NCBI RefSeq assembly: GCF_016908295.1
Contig: NZ_JAFBDO010000002.1
Coordinates: 899,154-963,153 of the forward strand
Length of the DNA: 64,000 nt
Direction: 5' to 3'
From: Thalassobacillus pellis
Lineage (GTDB): Bacteria; Bacillota; Bacilli; Bacillales; Halobacillaceae
The notes under the pieces were generated by a model. That model had not been told where the DNA came from, searched no databases, and was given only the letters and a program-made list of their open reading frames with translations. Shown here in pieces: positions 61,502 through 64,000 of the stretch. A program made the position numbers and the translations under genes. Within the stretch, counting starts at the first letter, position 1, and each line of letters starts with the position of its first letter.

Positions 61502-63805
61502 ATGACTAAGAGTTCGATCATCGGTTATCCAAGAATCGGAGAAAAACGGGAGTGGAAAAAAGCGCTCGAGAAATACTGGAAAGGGGAACTGTCTGAACAT
61601 GAGCTGCGGACTGAGGTTGGAAAAATCAGACTTCAAAACCTTATAAAACAAAAAGACAGCGGAATTGACTTGATTCCAATTGGCGATTTCAGTCTGTACG
61701 ATCATGTCCTCGACACGGCTAATCTATTCGGACTCATCCCTGAACGATTCCAACAGCAAAATCAGGACAGCCTGCAGACGTACTTTGATGTCGCGCGAGG
61801 CAATAAAGACGCCGTTGCTGCCGAGATGACGAAATGGTTTAACACCAATTATCACTATATTGTCCCAGAAATTACGGCTGATGCTGAACCAAAGCTGAAG
61901 GAAAATCATTTACTGCAGCTTTTCCTGGAAGCAAAAGAAGAGCTCGGTATTAGCGGGAAGCCTGTTCTTCTTGGACCGATCACCTTTTTGAAATTATCCA
62001 AAGGCTATAAAAGTGAGGATTTCAATCAACTCCTGGAAAAGCTTGTCCCTCAGTACATCCAGGTGCTGCGGGAACTTGAGAGCGCTGGTGCCGAGTGGGT
62101 CCAAATCGATGAGCCGATTTTGAGTACTACTATTACGGAGGAAGATATTCGCTCATTTAGATGGGTCTATCATGCCATCAAAGAACAGCTTCCCGACTTG
62201 AACATTCTGCTGCAGACGTATTTCGAAGCTGTCGATCACTATGAGGAAGTCGTCTCCCTTCCTGTGGACGGAATCGGGCTTGATTTTGTCCATGATAATG
62301 GTGAGAACCTGAAATCTCTGCAGACATACGGCTTCCCGGAAGATAAAGTGCTTGCTGCAGGCGTTATCAATGGGCGTAACATTTGGCGAGAGGATTTGGA
62401 TGCTGCTTTTGACCAGCTGGAAACAATAATTTCAAAGGTCGAGAATAATCGCTTGATCATCCAGCCATCATGCAGCTTGTTACATGTGCCAGTCACCGTT
62501 GAAACGGAAAGCGACCTGGATCCATTGATTAAAAACGCCCTTTCTTTTGCCGATCAAAAGCTTGAAGAAATAAACATTCTAACCAAGGGCTTGAATCATG
62601 GGAGAAATTCCGTCAAGGATCAAGTGGAAGCCTTCCAAACTTATCGGGATAAGCTCCTTCATTCTAATTCCCGGAATAATGGCAATGTCCAAAAAGAAGT
62701 GGAATCCTGGAGAGGAATCGAGCCAAAGCGTGAATCACCATACTCCATTCGCCAGGAAATTCAAAAAGACTTTTTCCAATTGCCGGTGCTGCCGACAACA
62801 ACCATTGGGAGTCTCCCCCAAACGAAGGAAGTCCGCCAGACAAGGCTGAAATGGCGGCGAGGAGAATGGTCGGACCAGGATTATCAGGCTTTTGTGAAAG
62901 ATAATATCCGGGAATGGATCGACCGCCAGGAGGATATCGGCCTTGACGTCCTCGTCCACGGAGAGTTTGAACGGAACGATATGGTCGAATTTTTTGGTGA
63001 AAAACTGGCCGGTTTCACTTTTACCAGATATGCCTGGGTGCAATCTTATGGCTCCCGGTGTGTTAAGCCGCCAATCATTTATGGAGATGTCGATTTGCAT
63101 CAGCCCATGACAGTAGAGGAAATCACCTATGCCCAGTCGTTGACAGAAAAGCCGGTAAAAGGAATGCTGACCGGGCCGATCACCATACTGAATTGGTCGT
63201 TTGTCCGGGAAGACATCAGTAAATTTGATGTTACCACACAAATCGCCTTAGCCCTGCAAAAAGAAATCAGCTTCCTTGAAGAAAGCGGCATTTCCATGAT
63301 TCAGGTGGATGAACCGGCATTACGTGAAGGGCTGCCGTTAAAAGTTAAAAGGCAAATAGCGTATTTGACGGAAGCGGTCTACGCGTTTAGACTGGCTACT
63401 TCCCAGGTGAAAAAGGAAACGCAAATCCACACCCATATGTGTTATTCCGAATTCGGGGAAATCATGGAGGCTATTGATCAGCTGGATGCCGATGTCATCT
63501 CCATTGAAGCTGCCAGGAGTCATGGAGAAATAATTGCTGATTTCGAGAAGAATTCCTACGAGAAAGGAATCGGTCTCGGTGTCTATGATATCCATAGTCC
63601 GCGGATACCTCCAGTAGAAGAGATGGAGCGGAATATCGAACGCGCATTAAAAGTGCTTGATCCGCGCCAGTTCTGGGTCAACCCTGATTGCGGCCTAAAA
63701 ACAAGAGGGATAAGCGAGACAACAGAATCACTTGCAAATATGGTAACAGCAACCCAACATATACGGGAACAGATCAAAAAAGAAGTGAACCAATTTCAGA
63801 AATAA
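61502..63805 (+). CDS. metE: Cobalamin-independent methionine synthase
   Basis: A 767-residue enzyme that moves a methyl group from 5-methyltetrahydropteroyltriglutamate to homocysteine. Both halves of the MetE fold are present: N-terminal GYPRIGEKREWKKALEKYWK and C-terminal catalytic barrel with TTTIGSLPQT, HGEFERNDMVEFFGE, IHTHMCYSEF (zinc His and Cys) and VNPDCGLKTR (zinc Cys). Length is normal. ATG 61502, seven bases after GGGAGG, is preferred to ATG 61496, which is one base from it. Expression passes two riboswitch terminators. Family A repeats begin at its stop codon, where a terminator would be expected. Confidence 0.97.
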   Translation: MTKSSIIGYPRIGEKREWKKALEKYWKGELSEHELRTEVGKIRLQNLIKQKDSGIDLIPIGDFSLYDHVLDTANLFGLIPERFQQQNQDSLQTYFDVARGNKDAVAAEMTKWFNTNYHYIVPEITADAEPKLKENHLLQLFLEAKEELGISGKPVLLGPITFLKLSKGYKSEDFNQLLEKLVPQYIQVLRELESAGAEWVQIDEPILSTTITEEDIRSFRWVYHAIKEQLPDLNILLQTYFEAVDHYEEVVSLPVDGIGLDFVHDNGENLKSLQTYGFPEDKVLAAGVINGRNIWREDLDAAFDQLETIISKVENNRLIIQPSCSLLHVPVTVETESDLDPLIKNALSFADQKLEEINILTKGLNHGRNSVKDQVEAFQTYRDKLLHSNSRNNGNVQKEVESWRGIEPKRESPYSIRQEIQKDFFQLPVLPTTTIGSLPQTKEVRQTRLKWRRGEWSDQDYQAFVKDNIREWIDRQEDIGLDVLVHGEFERNDMVEFFGEKLAGFTFTRYAWVQSYGSRCVKPPIIYGDVDLHQPMTVEEITYAQSLTEKPVKGMLTGPITILNWSFVREDISKFDVTTQIALALQKEISFLEESGISMIQVDEPALREGLPLKVKRQIAYLTEAVYAFRLATSQVKKETQIHTHMCYSEFGEIMEAIDQLDADVISIEAARSHGEIIADFEKNSYEKGIGLGVYDIHSPRIPPVEEMERNIERALKVLDPRQFWVNPDCGLKTRGISETTESLANMVTATQHIREQIKKEVNQFQK

Positions 63806-63924
63806 CAAAAGCGGAAGCGCGTTGCTCACCCCCGACAAGCTTAAGACGAACCTCGCCGTGGCGGTCTTTGCCACAGAGAGGGTTGGCTTAAGACCTCGAG
63901 GGGGTAGGCGCTGGAGCTGGATGA
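63805..63924 (+). repeat. Hairpin repeat family A, copy 2
   Basis: It begins at the last base of the metE stop codon and shares the frame of copy 1, ACAAAAGCGGAAGCGC to GGAGCTGGATGA. The inner stem reads GTGGC/GCCAC where copy 1 reads GTGAC/GTCAC, a compensatory pair. Confidence 0.88.
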
Positions 63925-63925
63925 A

Positions 63926-64000
63926 ACAAAAGCGGAAGCGCCTTGCTCACCCCCGACAAGCTTAAGACGAACCTCGCCGTGGCGGTCTTTGCCACAGAGA
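63926..64000 (+). repeat. Hairpin repeat family A, copy 3 (cut by window edge)
   Basis: A direct tandem copy of 63805-63924, separated by one base and nearly identical (GCGCC for GCGCG) as far as visible. Confidence 0.85.

Overview
The window looks like chromosomal DNA of a low-GC, endospore-forming member of the Bacillaceae. The evidence is a CotY/CotZ-type spore coat protein, the ykoEDC thiamine-precursor importer, Bacillus-type S-box, cobalamin, TPP and guanine riboswitches, a class D sortase, AGGAGG-type ribosome binding sites, and two families of intergenic hairpin repeats of a kind I associate with Bacillaceae genomes. A salt- or alkali-tolerant genus such as Virgibacillus, Oceanobacillus or Halobacillus is possible, but that is a guess. 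No rRNA, tRNA, CRISPR array or transposase was seen.

Layout. 1-15.3 kb: one leftward polysaccharide-use locus. A LacI-type regulator is followed by a GH35 beta-galactosidase, two solute-binding proteins (one fused to carbohydrate-binding domains), two pairs of ABC permeases, an NHL-propeller/TPR/Yip1 membrane protein and a DUF5696 protein that may be a glycosidase. No ATPase is encoded, so a shared MsmX-type ATPase is expected. A perfect palindromic operator overlaps the regulator promoter and recurs inside the GH35 gene. 15.6-26.2 kb: a TDT-family transporter, the TPP-riboswitch-controlled ykoEDC importer, a cytoplasmic thermonuclease-family protein, a secreted EEP-family hydrolase, a lipoprotein nucleosidase behind a guanine riboswitch, and an ArsR/SRPBCC/VOC operon. 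26.2-39.9 kb: an AT-rich patchwork of small single genes (GNATs, VanZ-like, CPT-like kinase, nucleoside hydrolase, DUF4166, FAD enzyme, PadR/DUF4188, DUF2975/XRE) with decayed gene fragments. 40.4-45.4 kb: a winged-helix protein, glutamate-synthase-like enzyme, spore coat protein and a drug-type ABC exporter.

45.7-49.4 kb holds the best candidate for an undescribed system. Five tightly coupled genes encode a Ycf46-like AAA+ ATPase, a DUF1257/Ycf35-like protein, a DUF2997 protein, a membrane protein with a helix-hairpin-helix domain, and a radical-SAM activase-like 4Fe-4S protein. The block is visibly more AT-rich than its flanks and is bordered by a repeat element. 49.6-51.7 kb is a cell-surface module: an excalibur-domain protein with an MPDTA sorting signal, a class D sortase, and a secreted nuclease lipoprotein that also ends in an excalibur domain. 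52-60.8 kb holds a zinc alcohol dehydrogenase, PfpI-family protein, WYL regulator with divergent SDR enzyme, polysaccharide deacetylase, NERD protein and SelO. 60.9-64 kb is metE behind tandem SAM-I and cobalamin riboswitches, each with its own terminator, a known two-input NOR arrangement.

Repeats: a 120-bp hairpin family (A: 19.7 kb, plus two tandem copies at the right edge), a second hairpin family (B: 21.5 and 45.5 kb), and short arrays with a 21-bp period (40.1, 57.4 and 57.6 kb). Coordinates were read by eye; start codons were moved from the longest frame where a ribosome binding site favoured another start.
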